A stretch of DNA of 64,000 nucleotides from Falsibacillus albus (GCF_003668575.1 NZ_RCVZ01000017.1:1-64000); one strand, 5' to 3'. Numbered from the stretch's first letter, positions 34,576 through 43,496 are shown. The notes: generated from the letters alone by a model not told the origin. Numbers and translations are program-made.

Positions 34576-35289
34576 ATGGATGGAAATTTTGTTTTAGGAA
34601 TGGCTTTTTCCGGAGCGGCCATTTTAGTATTGTTGAAAATCATCGCCCTGGATATCATCCTATCTGGCGACAATGCAGTAGTAATCGCAATGGCAACGCG
34701 CACGCTCCCGAAAGAACAGCAGAACAAAGCGATCTTTTGGGGAACAGGTGGCGCAGTCATTTTAAGGATAATTTTTGCGGCAGTCATCGTATTCCTTTTG
34801 AAATTGCCGTTTGTCAATATCATAGGCGGCCTGCTTCTTTTATGGATTGCTTATAAAGTGTTGGTAGAAGAAGAAGGAGATGCGGATATTAAAGCACATA
34901 GCGGACTAATGAAAGCGATCGGGACCATCATTGTGGCGGATGCCATCATGAGCCTTGATAACGTAATGGCTGTTGCAGGTGCAGCAGACGGACACATCGT
35001 CATGATTGCCATCGGTGTATTTATCAGCATCCCAATCATGATCTTTGCTTCCAAGCTGATCGTAAGCCTTATGGAGCGTTTTAAATGGATTGCCTATGCA
35101 GGTGCTGGAATCTTGGCCTGGACAGCAGGCGAAATGATTCTCAAGGATGATCATGTGAATGACTTCCTCAGCTTGACGCACGGATTGAAATACATCATTG
35201 TCGGCTGCATCACAGTCATCACATTGGTTCTAGGTTACTCCAAAAACAAGAAAACAGAAGAAGAGAAAGAAAAAGAGCAAACAGCCTAA
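34576..35289 (+). CDS. TerC-family integral membrane protein
   Basis: 237 residues with about seven helices. The metal-site-like IIALDIILSGDNAVVIAMAT and VADAIMSLDNVMAVAGAA (two SxDN motifs on internally repeated halves) define TerC/YjbE proteins. B. subtilis relatives are implicated in Mn2+ export and metalation of exoenzymes. The charged tail NKKTEEEKEKEQ is cytoplasmic or external. AGAGGTGGAG precedes the ATG. Confidence 0.9.
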   Translation: MDGNFVLGMAFSGAAILVLLKIIALDIILSGDNAVVIAMATRTLPKEQQNKAIFWGTGGAVILRIIFAAVIVFLLKLPFVNIIGGLLLLWIAYKVLVEEEGDADIKAHSGLMKAIGTIIVADAIMSLDNVMAVAGAADGHIVMIAIGVFISIPIMIFASKLIVSLMERFKWIAYAGAGILAWTAGEMILKDDHVNDFLSLTHGLKYIIVGCITVITLVLGYSKNKKTEEEKEKEQTA

Positions 35290-35300
35290 TGAAACGGAAC

Positions 35301-35337
35301 GGGGATGTCCAAATAACTTTTGGACATCCCCTTTTTT
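35301..35337 (+). terminator. Terminator of the TerC gene
   Basis: GGGGATGTCCAAA pairs with TTTGGACATCCCC, followed by TTTTTT. Confidence 0.95.
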
Positions 35338-35356
35338 GCGTGGGCCCAGGCACTGG

Positions 35357-35515
35357 TTACGTTTCAGTATCCTCCTGCTGGGCGTCTTCCGGGTTGGGAT
35401 CGATGCGTTCAGCATCGGCAGGGTTCAACGTCCTCCTCAAAAAATGAATGAAAAAGCCACCGATACATCCCAATAAAATGGCAAGCATGATCGTCGTGAT
35501 CCACCAATTTACCAA
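35357..35515 (-). CDS. Small single-pass membrane protein (52 aa)
   Basis: The product has one hydrophobic helix (WWITTIMLAILLGCIGGFFI) followed by a basic stop-transfer HFLRRTLNPADAE and an acidic tail ending QQEDTET. It starts at TTG 35515 with AAGGGGGAA 8 nt upstream; the nearby ATG is in another frame and stops early. Convergent with terC. Family unknown to me. Confidence 0.65.
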   Translation of the reverse strand: MVNWWITTIMLAILLGCIGGFFIHFLRRTLNPADAERIDPNPEDAQQEDTET

Positions 35516-35845
35516 GCTCCATTCCCCCTTTATTTACATATATGCCGAGCCGTATGTTTTCTTTCTTATTATTGGATGGTCGCAGGAAAATTTGAGTGGT
35601 GCGGTGCTTATTTTGATAGAGGAAGAAATGAGGGGAACGCGGGGGACACCGTGTTGGAAGGGGATTGGGAGGAAAAGAGAAGGAATCGCGCAGTTTGAGG
35701 TGAGTCGAGGGAGAAACGGGATTTAATCTTCAGTTGATAGGCTTGTTTTGATGCGTTCAAATCGGTCTCCCAAATTTTTTTGCAATATATGTAACTCTTT
35801 TCCATCTTATACGTCAATATAAGTACAAGGGGAAGGAGTTTGCAC
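35516..35845. other. 330-bp intergenic region with a purine-rich block
   Basis: Positions 35590-35730 are strikingly purine-rich on the plus strand (GAGGAAGAAATGAGGGGAAC, GGAAGGGGATTGGGAGG). A 92-residue plus-strand frame runs through it but has no RBS and an implausible composition. The last 100 bp carry the promoter and GGAAGGAG for the tubby-like gene. I do not recognise the block. Confidence 0.4.
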
Positions 35846-36358
35846 ATGTTGAAGCCAATCCTGATTTTCAAAGAGAATTTCTTTGCTGCCGGTATATCTG
35901 AAATTTTTAATATTCAAGGCGAGAAAGTGGGGAGCTTGGACCTGAAGAGCGCTTTTTCATCGGGTGTTGATATCGTGGATGAAAATGAGGCTTTATTGGT
36001 TGGGGGGAGAATCAAGTTCTTCTCTAATAAATGGGGGATCGTAAACGATGGCGGCGACGAGATTGGCTGCTTGAGCGAGGTCTTTTCATTTTTTTCGAAA
36101 AGGTATGAGTATGAAGCATTTAACCGAGGGAAATTTTCCATTGAGTCCGATGCTTTTTTGAAGGAATATCGCATGATCGATGAGTATGGTCAGAAGATGG
36201 CTCATTTTGAAAGGACGAATGGTTTCTTTGAATCGGCCGCGTTTCGCCTCACGAACCAATCTGATGTGATTTCCAGCATGGAGATGGTGCTGGTTGTGCT
36301 TGGGGTGCACTGGCTTAAGCGAAGGAAAGACGGCGGTGCTGCGTCTGCGAGTATATAA
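35846..36358 (+). CDS. Tubby/LURP-one-like (LOR) domain protein
   Basis: 170 residues from ATG 35846, which follows GGAAGGAG by 7 nt. Repeating beta-hairpins of the form KENFFAAGISEIFNIQGEKV, FSNKWGIVNDGGDEIG and FSIESDAFLKEYRMIDEYGQ are typical of the tubby-C-terminal/LURP-one-related fold. Bacterial members have no established function. The FERTNGFFESAAFRL segment and basic C terminus KRRKD may contact the membrane. Monocistronic with its own terminator. Confidence 0.65.
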   Translation: MLKPILIFKENFFAAGISEIFNIQGEKVGSLDLKSAFSSGVDIVDENEALLVGGRIKFFSNKWGIVNDGGDEIGCLSEVFSFFSKRYEYEAFNRGKFSIESDAFLKEYRMIDEYGQKMAHFERTNGFFESAAFRLTNQSDVISSMEMVLVVLGVHWLKRRKDGGAASASI

Positions 36359-36398
36359 AAAAGGTCCAATCCCAATCTGTATGGGACGGACCTTTTTT
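36357..36398. terminator. Bidirectional terminator between convergent genes
   Basis: AAAAAGGTCC pairs with GGACCTTTTTT, with an inner TCCCA/TGGGA pair. A-run and T-run on opposite sides serve both the tubby-like gene and the carbonic anhydrase gene. Confidence 0.88.
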
Positions 36399-36403
36399 CA
36401 TTC

Positions 36404-36967
36404 TTATTTTGAATAGCCGTCGACTAAAAGATCGAGTTTTCCGCTTTCAGGATTGATGATTAGACCGTGTACAGGGATTTTTGGATCCATCAAAGGATGG
36501 TTCCTGATCATGTTGACGCTGTTCAATACGTTATCTTCCGGGCTGTCGAAGCCTTTGAGAAATTCCTTAGGGTCGATGCCTGAGTAGGTCAGCGTATCGA
36601 TCGTTTCTTGTGGAATGCCGCGGTCCAGCATTTTTTGAAGTGTTGCATCGCTTTTGATTGCGGCCATTCCGCAGTCATAGTGTCCGACTACGAAAACTTC
36701 ATCTGCCTGCAGTTCGTATACCGCTACTAATATGCTGCGCATGATTGAGCCAAAAGGGTGGCTGACAGTGGCCCCTGCGTTTTTGACGATTTTTACATCA
36801 CCGTTTTTGAGGTTCATGGATTTTGGCATAAGCTCGACCAATCTTGTGTCCATGCATCCGAAGATAACCATTTTTTTATCGGGAAACTTCGTTGTGGTGA
36901 ATGCTTCATACTTTTTGTCAGCTACGAATTGTTCATTATAGTCTAGAATTTCGCTTAGTAATGTCAT
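36404..36967 (-). CDS. ytiB: Beta-carbonic anhydrase (YtiB-like)
   Basis: 187 residues. Zinc ligands are Cys38 (GCMDTR, with Asp40-Arg42 dyad), His96 and Cys99 (GHYDCGM). It interconverts CO2 and bicarbonate. The length equals that of B. subtilis YtiB and belongs to the short clade of beta-CAs. ATG at 36967 preceded by AAAGGGAG. Confidence 0.92.
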   Translation of the reverse strand: MTLLSEILDYNEQFVADKKYEAFTTTKFPDKKMVIFGCMDTRLVELMPKSMNLKNGDVKIVKNAGATVSHPFGSIMRSILVAVYELQADEVFVVGHYDCGMAAIKSDATLQKMLDRGIPQETIDTLTYSGIDPKEFLKGFDSPEDNVLNSVNMIRNHPLMDPKIPVHGLIINPESGKLDLLVDGYSK

Positions 36968-37106
36968 TTTAAATCTCCCTTTTTTTATTTTATTATATTA
37001 TATAAAATAAATGGAATCTAATCATCTGCCACTATTCGCATAAAAATTGTCATAATAAGTTGATTACATTATCATGTAAGAAAGAACGTTATCGGGGGTA
37101 TCAACC

Positions 37107-38042
37107 ATGAAGAAAATCTATATCATCCATGAAAACAGCGATTGGACGGTGCATTTGACAGATCGATTGGACGAGCTTGGCCTTCCTTATGAAGAGTGGT
37201 TTTTGGACAAAGGAATTGTAGAGTTGGATGGAACGCCGCCGGAAGGTGTGTTTTATAATCGGATCAGTGCATCTTCACATACAAGAAATCATCGGTACGC
37301 ACCTGAATTGACGGAATCGGTGCTTGGCTGGCTTGAGTACCATGACAGGATTGTCCTCAATGGAAGCAGGGCTATCCGGCTCGAGGTCAGCAAGGTGCAC
37401 CAATATATGAAATTGAAGCAATTCGGAATCCAGACTCCTAAGACGATCGCGGCGGTCGGGAAAGAAGAAATCATCGACGCGGCAAGAAAGCTTGGCAAAA
37501 CGCCTTTCATCACCAAGCATAATCGTGCAGGCAAAGGGCTTGGGGTTCAGCTGTTTCACTCAATGGAAGCATTGGAGGAATACGTTCACAGTGGTCAATT
37601 TGAAGAGTCAATCGATGGAATCACGTTGATTCAAGAATACATACAATCTCCGGATCAATCGATCACACGCTGTGAATTTATCGGAGGAAAGTTCATCTAT
37701 GCCGTGAAGGTCGATACATCGGAAGGATTTGAACTCTGCCCTGCCGATGCATGTAAGATAGAGGATGCATACTGTCCTGTGGGAGAAAACGATGCTGAAA
37801 AACCTAAGTTTGAAATCATCGAGGACTTTGAGCATCCGATTATTCAGCGGTATGAGGCATTTCTGAAAGAAAGCGGAATTGATATCGCAGGCATCGAAAT
37901 GATCGAAAATGCCGATGGAGACATCTTCACCTATGATGTCAATACAAACACGAACTATAATTCCGATGCTGAGAAAATAGCGGGGAAATACGGCATGCTA
38001 GAGCTTGCAAAGTTCCTGGGCGCTAAGCTGAATCAAATTTAA
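37107..38042 (+). CDS. ATP-grasp ligase, RimK-like
   Basis: 311 residues. FITKHNRAGKGLGVQLF (about 135-151) is the ATP-grasp lysine and flexible loop, and IEMIENADGDIFTYDVNTNT near residue 280 supplies the Mg2+-binding E...N pattern. Related enzymes ligate amino acids to carboxylates (RimK, glutathione-type synthetases). No partner or peptide substrate gene is adjacent; the next gene is 113 bp downstream with its own possible control site. Substrate unknown. Confidence 0.8.
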   Translation: MKKIYIIHENSDWTVHLTDRLDELGLPYEEWFLDKGIVELDGTPPEGVFYNRISASSHTRNHRYAPELTESVLGWLEYHDRIVLNGSRAIRLEVSKVHQYMKLKQFGIQTPKTIAAVGKEEIIDAARKLGKTPFITKHNRAGKGLGVQLFHSMEALEEYVHSGQFEESIDGITLIQEYIQSPDQSITRCEFIGGKFIYAVKVDTSEGFELCPADACKIEDAYCPVGENDAEKPKFEIIEDFEHPIIQRYEAFLKESGIDIAGIEMIENADGDIFTYDVNTNTNYNSDAEKIAGKYGMLELAKFLGAKLNQI

Positions 38043-38057
38043 CCTTGGAAAAACATA

Positions 38058-38072
38058 ATGGAAACGTTTACA
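38058..38072 (+). promoter_or_regulatory. Catabolite-responsive element (cre) upstream of cheB-cheR-PAS
   Basis: ATGGAAACGTTTACA matches the CcpA consensus WTGNAANCGNWNNCA at every position, 84 bp before the start codon. It suggests carbon-source control of the fusion gene. Binding is not shown. Confidence 0.65.
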
Positions 38073-38155
38073 CATAATGCCAATTATCAAAATTTACATT
38101 AAACCGTACTGTAATTTGTTAATATATAGAATAAGAGAATAATAGGGGGGGTAAA

Positions 38156-41100
38156 ATGACTTCTAGATCGAATGGTAAACCCACCATTATAGGCATAGGA
38201 GCATCAGCAGGGGGATTGGAGGCAATCGAAGCCTTTTTTCAATCTGTTCCGTCAGGGCATTTATTTTCTTTTATAGTCGTACAGCATCTTTCGCCAAACT
38301 ATAAAAGTTATATGCCCGAACTTTTAAAGAAATCAACGGATATGAATATTGTCATTGCGGAAGACGGCATGAGGATAAATGAAAAGACGATTTATTTATG
38401 CCCGCCAAGCTGCTATATCACGATAATTGACGAAAATAAAATAAAGTTGGATCCTTATCCTGAATCAAGGAGTCCGCATTTTCCAATAGATGAACTTTTA
38501 ACATCGATGGCAAGTGAGCTGAGAGATCAGGCAGTCGGAATCGTTCTGTCAGGAAATGGAACCGATGGGACGCAAGGAATGAAGGCAATCCGGGAAAGCG
38601 GAGGTATGTGCATCGTGCAGGATGAGACTGCCAAATATCCTGATATGCCGATAAATGCCCGAAAAGAAGGAGTGGTGGATTTCGTCCTGCCGCCGGATGA
38701 AATACCGCAGCAGCTGCTGAAGAATTTTGATTATAAAAGGTTTGATTTCTCGGATGAGTTGTTGAACGATATTTTTCAATTGATTCACAAGCGGACAAAT
38801 GTGGATTTTGCTCAATATAAGAGGAATAGCGTCATCCGCCGAATTGAACGCCGGATGAATTTAAGCGAACGCAAATTTTATAGCGTGGAGGATTATAAGT
38901 TATATTTAATCGAAAATCCTAGCGAAGCGAAGGCGCTGAAAGAGGATCTATTGATTGGCGTCACACATTTTTTCCGTGATAAAGAAGCGTTCAATTATTT
39001 GGAAAGGGAAGTGTTCCCGAAGCTGATCGAGCAAAAGAAAAAAAGCGGAAGCAATACCATCAGGGTTTGGGTTGCAGGCTGCTCAACCGGACAGGAAGCG
39101 TACTCAATAGCGATCCTGCTAAATGAAGAAATCAAGAAGCAGTCGCTTGACATCAAAGTGCAGATTTTTGCCACGGATGTAGATAAAGATGCGATCAAGA
39201 CCGCAAGCCTTGGCAGGTTCTCGGAACAGGTCATCGCCACGATACCGCAAGCCTATTTGAATAAATATTTTGAGCGTGAAGATGACGAATATGCCGTGAA
39301 GAAGGAAATCCGCAAAATGATTGTGTTTGCACCGCATAACATTGCGAAGGATTCTCCATTTGTCGACCTTGATATGGTCAGCTGCCGAAATGTTTTGATC
39401 TACTTCCAGGCTGAATTGCAGCAGCGTGTGCTGTCGCTATTCCATTTTGCACTGAGGGAGGATGGATATTTATTCCTGGGGCCGAGTGAAACGTTGGGGA
39501 GGCTCTCCAATCTGTTTGGAACCATTAATAGCAAGTGGAATATCTTTCATAATTCCGCTCCGAGGAAAGTCAGTGTTTCTGATGGCATCGTCCAGAAAAA
39601 GGATGTCTTGCAGAATAAGGATGTGAAATCAAATCCTTTTGAAGATGGCAAAAGCTATAAATCCTATAGCCAGCTGGATGACTTCAATGCTGTGCTCTTG
39701 GATCAGTTCATGGAAGCCTGTGTCGTGATTGACGAAGACAGTGAAGTGGTATTTTCTTCGAACAGTGCGCAGCGGTTTTTGGCATTTCCAAAGAACAAAT
39801 CCAACTTTAACATTCATAATATTGTCCCGACAAGCTTGTCTGTGGTCATTGGCGCAGCAGCCAAAAAGGTCAAAGAAACACAGGAAGAAGTTACGTTTGA
39901 AGACATCAACGTCCGCTACCGTGATTATCGGGAATATTGCTTGAATGTCAAAGCAGCACCAGTCCTGCTGCCGCATAAAGGACTTCATTATACGGCACTC
40001 TTCTTTGAGGAGAAGAAGGTTGAATTCACGAAAAGGGAAAGAGCCCTTCTACCATATGATCCCGAATTTCTTATTCAGCAAAGGATCCATGACATGGAGC
40101 AGGAGCTTTTCCTCACGAAGCAGCATCTGCAAAACACGATTGAAGAGCTTGAGACGTCCAATGAAGAACTACAGTCGACCAATGAAGAATTGATTGCTGC
40201 GAATGAAGAACTACAATCAACGAATGAAGAGCTTCAATCCGTCAACGAGGAGCTCATCACCGTAAACAATGACTATGAGAAAAAAATCGAGGAATTGATC
40301 CAGCTGAACAATGATATTGATAATCTACTAATCAATACGAATATTGCCACGATCTTCCTGGATAAAGAATTCAATATCAAATTGTTTACACCTGAAGCAT
40401 CCAATGTGTTCAATCTGATTGAAAGGGACGTCGGCAGGCCGATTCACCACATTTCCCATACGCTGGAGTATCATGAGCTGAATCAAGATATTCAAGAAGT
40501 CTTGTATACGACGCATGCGATTGAAAAAGAATTGAAGTCCGATTCAGACGAATGGTTCAGCATGCGGATCATGCCATACCGCACGAGCGATAATATTATT
40601 GAAGGAATCGTCATTACCCTCGTTAATATTACCGAGCTGAAAGGGATGAACCAGGACCTGCAAATGAGCAAGCAGGCACTCGAGCATACCGGTTCGACCA
40701 TCCTTGTCACGGATGGAGATGGGAATATTGTCTATACGAATCAGCATTTCCTTAACTCGATCAGTCAGGAGTACTCAGCAGTCATCGGACACCCGATATC
40801 AGATATCTATGATGCCCATTTTAGAGAAAGCGACTTCCTTATGCATTGGAATGAAGCTTACAACGGCGCGAAATGGACAGGCGAGCTCTCCTATAAGGAT
40901 AGGGAAGGACATAATCGCTGGGAATATACAACACTGGTGCCAGTATTGAAACCTAACGGAAAAATCGCTCAAGTGATAAGGGTCAGTGAAGATATTACGC
41001 AACGAAAGAAAGATCAGGAGAATACTTTTAAATCCGAAGTGGTATCGGTCATCAGCCAGGTGGCCATCGCAGACCATCATGGCATCCGCATTCCGATGGA

Positions 41101-41245
41101 TTCTCTAAGGTCGTTCAGGACCGGGAAAAAATCGAAAGACAGGCTGCTCATCGATTCTCAGCAGTTAAAGGACACCGATTCCAACCGTCTGAAAGGTGTA
41201 TTGAGCGAACTGCTCTTCTCCAGAGGGGAAGAAATGACGGAATAA
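38156..41245 (+). CDS. CheB-CheR-PAS fusion signalling protein
   Basis: 1029 residues. Residues 1-190: CheB methylesterase without a receiver domain, with catalytic Ser17 in GIGASAGG, a His in VQHLSP and Asp in LSGNGTDGTQGM. About 205-465: CheR methyltransferase with an N-terminal helical part and the SAM motif VAGCSTGQEAYSIA. About 500-640: PAS-like region. About 643-705: heptad coiled coil of SNEELQSTNEEL repeats. About 715-830 and 840-955: two PAS domains. No histidine kinase or GGDEF domain is attached, unlike many CheB/CheR/PAS hybrids. It may adjust methylation of an unidentified partner in response to a PAS-bound ligand. There are no mcp or che genes beside it. Confidence 0.9.
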   Translation: MTSRSNGKPTIIGIGASAGGLEAIEAFFQSVPSGHLFSFIVVQHLSPNYKSYMPELLKKSTDMNIVIAEDGMRINEKTIYLCPPSCYITIIDENKIKLDPYPESRSPHFPIDELLTSMASELRDQAVGIVLSGNGTDGTQGMKAIRESGGMCIVQDETAKYPDMPINARKEGVVDFVLPPDEIPQQLLKNFDYKRFDFSDELLNDIFQLIHKRTNVDFAQYKRNSVIRRIERRMNLSERKFYSVEDYKLYLIENPSEAKALKEDLLIGVTHFFRDKEAFNYLEREVFPKLIEQKKKSGSNTIRVWVAGCSTGQEAYSIAILLNEEIKKQSLDIKVQIFATDVDKDAIKTASLGRFSEQVIATIPQAYLNKYFEREDDEYAVKKEIRKMIVFAPHNIAKDSPFVDLDMVSCRNVLIYFQAELQQRVLSLFHFALREDGYLFLGPSETLGRLSNLFGTINSKWNIFHNSAPRKVSVSDGIVQKKDVLQNKDVKSNPFEDGKSYKSYSQLDDFNAVLLDQFMEACVVIDEDSEVVFSSNSAQRFLAFPKNKSNFNIHNIVPTSLSVVIGAAAKKVKETQEEVTFEDINVRYRDYREYCLNVKAAPVLLPHKGLHYTALFFEEKKVEFTKRERALLPYDPEFLIQQRIHDMEQELFLTKQHLQNTIEELETSNEELQSTNEELIAANEELQSTNEELQSVNEELITVNNDYEKKIEELIQLNNDIDNLLINTNIATIFLDKEFNIKLFTPEASNVFNLIERDVGRPIHHISHTLEYHELNQDIQEVLYTTHAIEKELKSDSDEWFSMRIMPYRTSDNIIEGIVITLVNITELKGMNQDLQMSKQALEHTGSTILVTDGDGNIVYTNQHFLNSISQEYSAVIGHPISDIYDAHFRESDFLMHWNEAYNGAKWTGELSYKDREGHNRWEYTTLVPVLKPNGKIAQVIRVSEDITQRKKDQENTFKSEVVSVISQVAIADHHGIRIPMDSLRSFRTGKKSKDRLLIDSQQLKDTDSNRLKGVLSELLFSRGEEMTE

Positions 41246-41275
41246 TCGCAGCAGAAAATCAACCTTGCACAACCT

Positions 41276-41315
41276 AAAAAAGAGGCTTTCCTGATATCAG
41301 GAAAGCCTCTTTTTC
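41276..41315. terminator. Bidirectional terminator between convergent signalling genes
   Basis: A perfect palindrome: AAAGAGGCTTTCCTGA and TCAGGAAAGCCTCTTT with A-run and T-run on either side. Confidence 0.95.
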
Positions 41316-41324
41316 TTTAATCAT

Positions 41325-41978
41325 TTATTCTACTTTACGCCCGAAGGATGATTTTGAAATGGGGATCAAAGTCGCATAAAAATCAAGGGTGGCTTTTAAG
41401 TCAGCCAGTTCTTCTTCGATGTAGATCAAGTTTTCGATTTTACCGGATTCGATGATGTCTGGTTTGAGGACACCGAATAAGTCCTGGATACGCCCGATTT
41501 TTTCAATCGCTTCATTCAGACTTTTATGATCGGTGAGCATATTGGCAATCTGCATGTCCGACAGCACCGGCTGGAAGAACTGGATCCAATCTTTCCGTTT
41601 GTATTGATCAAACTTTTCCGAATCGCTCTGCATCAGCTGCTCCCGGATTATGTTCATTTGATGACGGATGAATTTTGTATCTTCGATTTTTTGTATGCAA
41701 GTGACATAATACATGGATTTGCTTGATAGGAAAGTGAAGCTGATTTCATAAAGAACAGGGACAGGAGAGTCCTTATGAATTAAATTCACTTCGAATCTTC
41801 CGCTCGCGTGCTCTTTTTTTGAAAGCATTTTACTGACCTTCGCCTGGCTTTCTTTGTCGACTAAATCCATGAAGGAATTATCAAATGAAAGTACCAATGA
41901 TGCGTCGGAATAGTCGAGTATTTGATAATTGAAATCTAGGATAAAGAAAGGGACGGGGATGTATTCAATTACGAACAA
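41325..41978 (-). CDS. PAS-like sensor protein, no output domain recognised
   Basis: 217 residues. N-terminal 110 residues have a PAS-like pattern (YIPVPFFILDFNYQILDYSD, later LYEISFTFLSSKSMYYVTCI), then a helical linker (IRHQMNIIREQLMQSDSEKF) and an unassigned helical C terminus. The TTG start at 41978 has AAGGTGGGA 5 nt upstream. It follows the B12-binding gene by 15 bp and both run toward the CheB-CheR-PAS gene. It may be the signalling partner of the B12 protein; that is inference from position. Confidence 0.65.
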   Translation of the reverse strand: MFVIEYIPVPFFILDFNYQILDYSDASLVLSFDNSFMDLVDKESQAKVSKMLSKKEHASGRFEVNLIHKDSPVPVLYEISFTFLSSKSMYYVTCIQKIEDTKFIRHQMNIIREQLMQSDSEKFDQYKRKDWIQFFQPVLSDMQIANMLTDHKSLNEAIEKIGRIQDLFGVLKPDIIESGKIENLIYIEEELADLKATLDFYATLIPISKSSFGRKVE

Positions 41979-41993
41979 AAGTATCCCACCTTT

Positions 41994-42644
41994 TTATACT
42001 TCCATATATTCCTTTCCTTTTGAGTAGCTTTTAATCCAATCCTCCAACTCGAAAAGGTCAGAAACCAATATGGTATCATGATTTACGTGCTCCTCTAAAT
42101 TATAAAATGAAACGAGCCTGCCCCCGATCAAGGTCAATGGCTGGTGAGGCAGCTTCATTAATTTTTCTTCACACTTCAATAGATTAGGAAGGAGAGTCGA
42201 AATCGAAATCGAAATCCCGATGACTTCCGGCTTCCACTTCCGGGCAAAATAGACTGCATGGTCAATGGGAAGATTCGAACCGAGCATCTTAACATCCCAT
42301 CCGGCAGCTTTGAAAATCGTTGACGTCATTTTCAATCCTAGGTAATGCTCTTCCCCCTCCAAGCAAAAAAGCATCGCCAATGGTTTTTTGGCAGAGGCGG
42401 CTGGAGAACCTTGAAGACGAGTCAAAATATAATCAGCCGTGATCGTAGCTAAATGTTCATCTGCCACCGAAATCTGGTTTTTCTCCCATAGTACTCCCAC
42501 CTTGTACATGGCGGGCCTGATGATCTCCTCTTGGATGTGAAGCGGGGAGAGCCCTTTTTGTCGGACACCATCCAGCCACTTTTCAGCTTCGAACCAATTT
42601 CCCGATAATAAAGTTTTGGATAAATCATCAATGAGAGCTTGCAT
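41994..42644 (-). CDS. Stand-alone B12-binding protein with CarH-type photoreceptor motifs
   Basis: 216 residues from ATG 42644, which follows TGGAGTG by 7 nt; an upstream in-frame start at 42686 lacks an RBS. Residues about 1-80 form a helical B12-binding cap, and 85-205 the Rossmann-like cobalamin domain. The cap has Trp53-x9-Glu63-His64 (LWEKNQISVADEH), the motif that packs on the adenosyl group in CarH. The Rossmann part has Glu98-x-His100-x-x-Gly103 (GEEHYLG), the lower-axial-ligand motif. CarH and LitR carry a MerR DNA-binding domain before these modules; here it is absent. The gene is first in a two-gene operon with the PAS protein. Light sensing is inferred. Confidence 0.82.
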   Translation of the reverse strand: MQALIDDLSKTLLSGNWFEAEKWLDGVRQKGLSPLHIQEEIIRPAMYKVGVLWEKNQISVADEHLATITADYILTRLQGSPAASAKKPLAMLFCLEGEEHYLGLKMTSTIFKAAGWDVKMLGSNLPIDHAVYFARKWKPEVIGISISISTLLPNLLKCEEKLMKLPHQPLTLIGGRLVSFYNLEEHVNHDTILVSDLFELEDWIKSYSKGKEYMEV

Positions 42645-42783
42645 GAAAAACACTCCAGAGTGGTAGATTTTATTCAATGATAGCACTATCTCGTATAAGT
42701 AGATAGACTAGAGACTTGAAATAACTAAAATATCCATAAACTTCTAGTTTTTCGACAATTATTTCGCGGGAAATGGAGCGATA

Positions 42784-42812
42784 TTGACAAATTCCGCAGC
42801 ATCCCATATGAT
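42784..42812 (+). promoter_or_regulatory. queF promoter
   Basis: TTGACA (42784-42789), a 17-bp spacer and TATGAT (42807-42812). The transcript would start about 20 bp before the preQ1 aptamer. Confidence 0.85.
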
Positions 42813-42840
42813 AACGAGGAAAATAAATTAGGCAAGTGTG

Positions 42841-42928
42841 AGAGGTTCATAGCCAAACCCTCTATAAAAAACTATGGATAAGGGCAACGATGATGCGAAC
42901 CGTATCCATTAAGAGGTATGGTTTTTTT
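42841..42928 (+). promoter_or_regulatory. PreQ1-I riboswitch with terminator
   Basis: The aptamer (42841-42874) reads AGAGGTTCATAGC, then ACCCTCT and the A-rich tail ATAAAAAACTA, matching the preQ1 class I consensus including the pseudoknot-forming C in the loop. Downstream, AACCGTATCC (from 42898) pairs with GAGGTATGGTT, followed by TTTTTTT, forming the terminator that preQ1 binding would favour. It controls queF. Confidence 0.95.
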
Positions 42929-42985
42929 AATACCGAAATAGAACCTTTCCTCTTTGTTCCATTCAATCCAAGGAGGAATTTTTTT

Positions 42986-43483
42986 ATGACAGGCAGAAAA
43001 GATGAAGAACTGCAAGATATATCCCTGTTGGGAAACCAAGGAACGAACTATCTATTTGAGTATTCCCCTGATATTCTCGAAGCGTTTGACAATAAACACC
43101 CAAATCGCGATTATTTCGTCAAATTCAATTGTCCTGAGTTTACCTCACTATGTCCGAAAACGGGACAGCCGGATTTCGCGACGATCTATATCAGCTACAT
43201 CCCCGATCAAAAAATGGTTGAAAGCAAATCACTGAAATTATATTTGTTCAGCTTCCGCAACCATGGTGATTTCCACGAAGACTGCATGAACATCATCATG
43301 AACGACCTGATCGAGTTGATGGACCCAAGATATATCGAAGTGTGGGGCAAATTCACGCCAAGAGGCGGAATCTCCATCGATCCATATACAAACTACGGCC
43401 GTCCAGGGACGAAATATGAAGAGATGGCACAATACCGCATGATGAACCACGACCTATACCCGGAAACAATCGATAACCGATGA
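42986..43483 (+). CDS. queF: NADPH-dependent 7-cyano-7-deazaguanine reductase
   Basis: 165 residues from ATG 42986 after AAGGAGGAA; the frame also runs upstream through the riboswitch terminator. [14 protein letters not shown] holds the nucleophilic Cys56 that forms a thioimide with preQ0. [20 protein letters not shown] is the QueF family signature. It makes preQ1, the substrate later inserted into tRNA by Tgt and modified by QueA. It belongs to the short type I QueF class. Confidence 0.96.
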   Translation: MTGRKDEELQDISLLGNQGTNYLFEYSPDILEAFDNKHPNRDYFVKFNCPEFTSLCPKTGQPDFATIYISYIPDQKMVESKSLKLYLFSFRNHGDFHEDCMNIIMNDLIELMDPRYIEVWGKFTPRGGISIDPYTNYGRPGTKYEEMAQYRMMNHDLYPETIDNR

Positions 43484-43496
43484 TGGAAGGCGAAAG

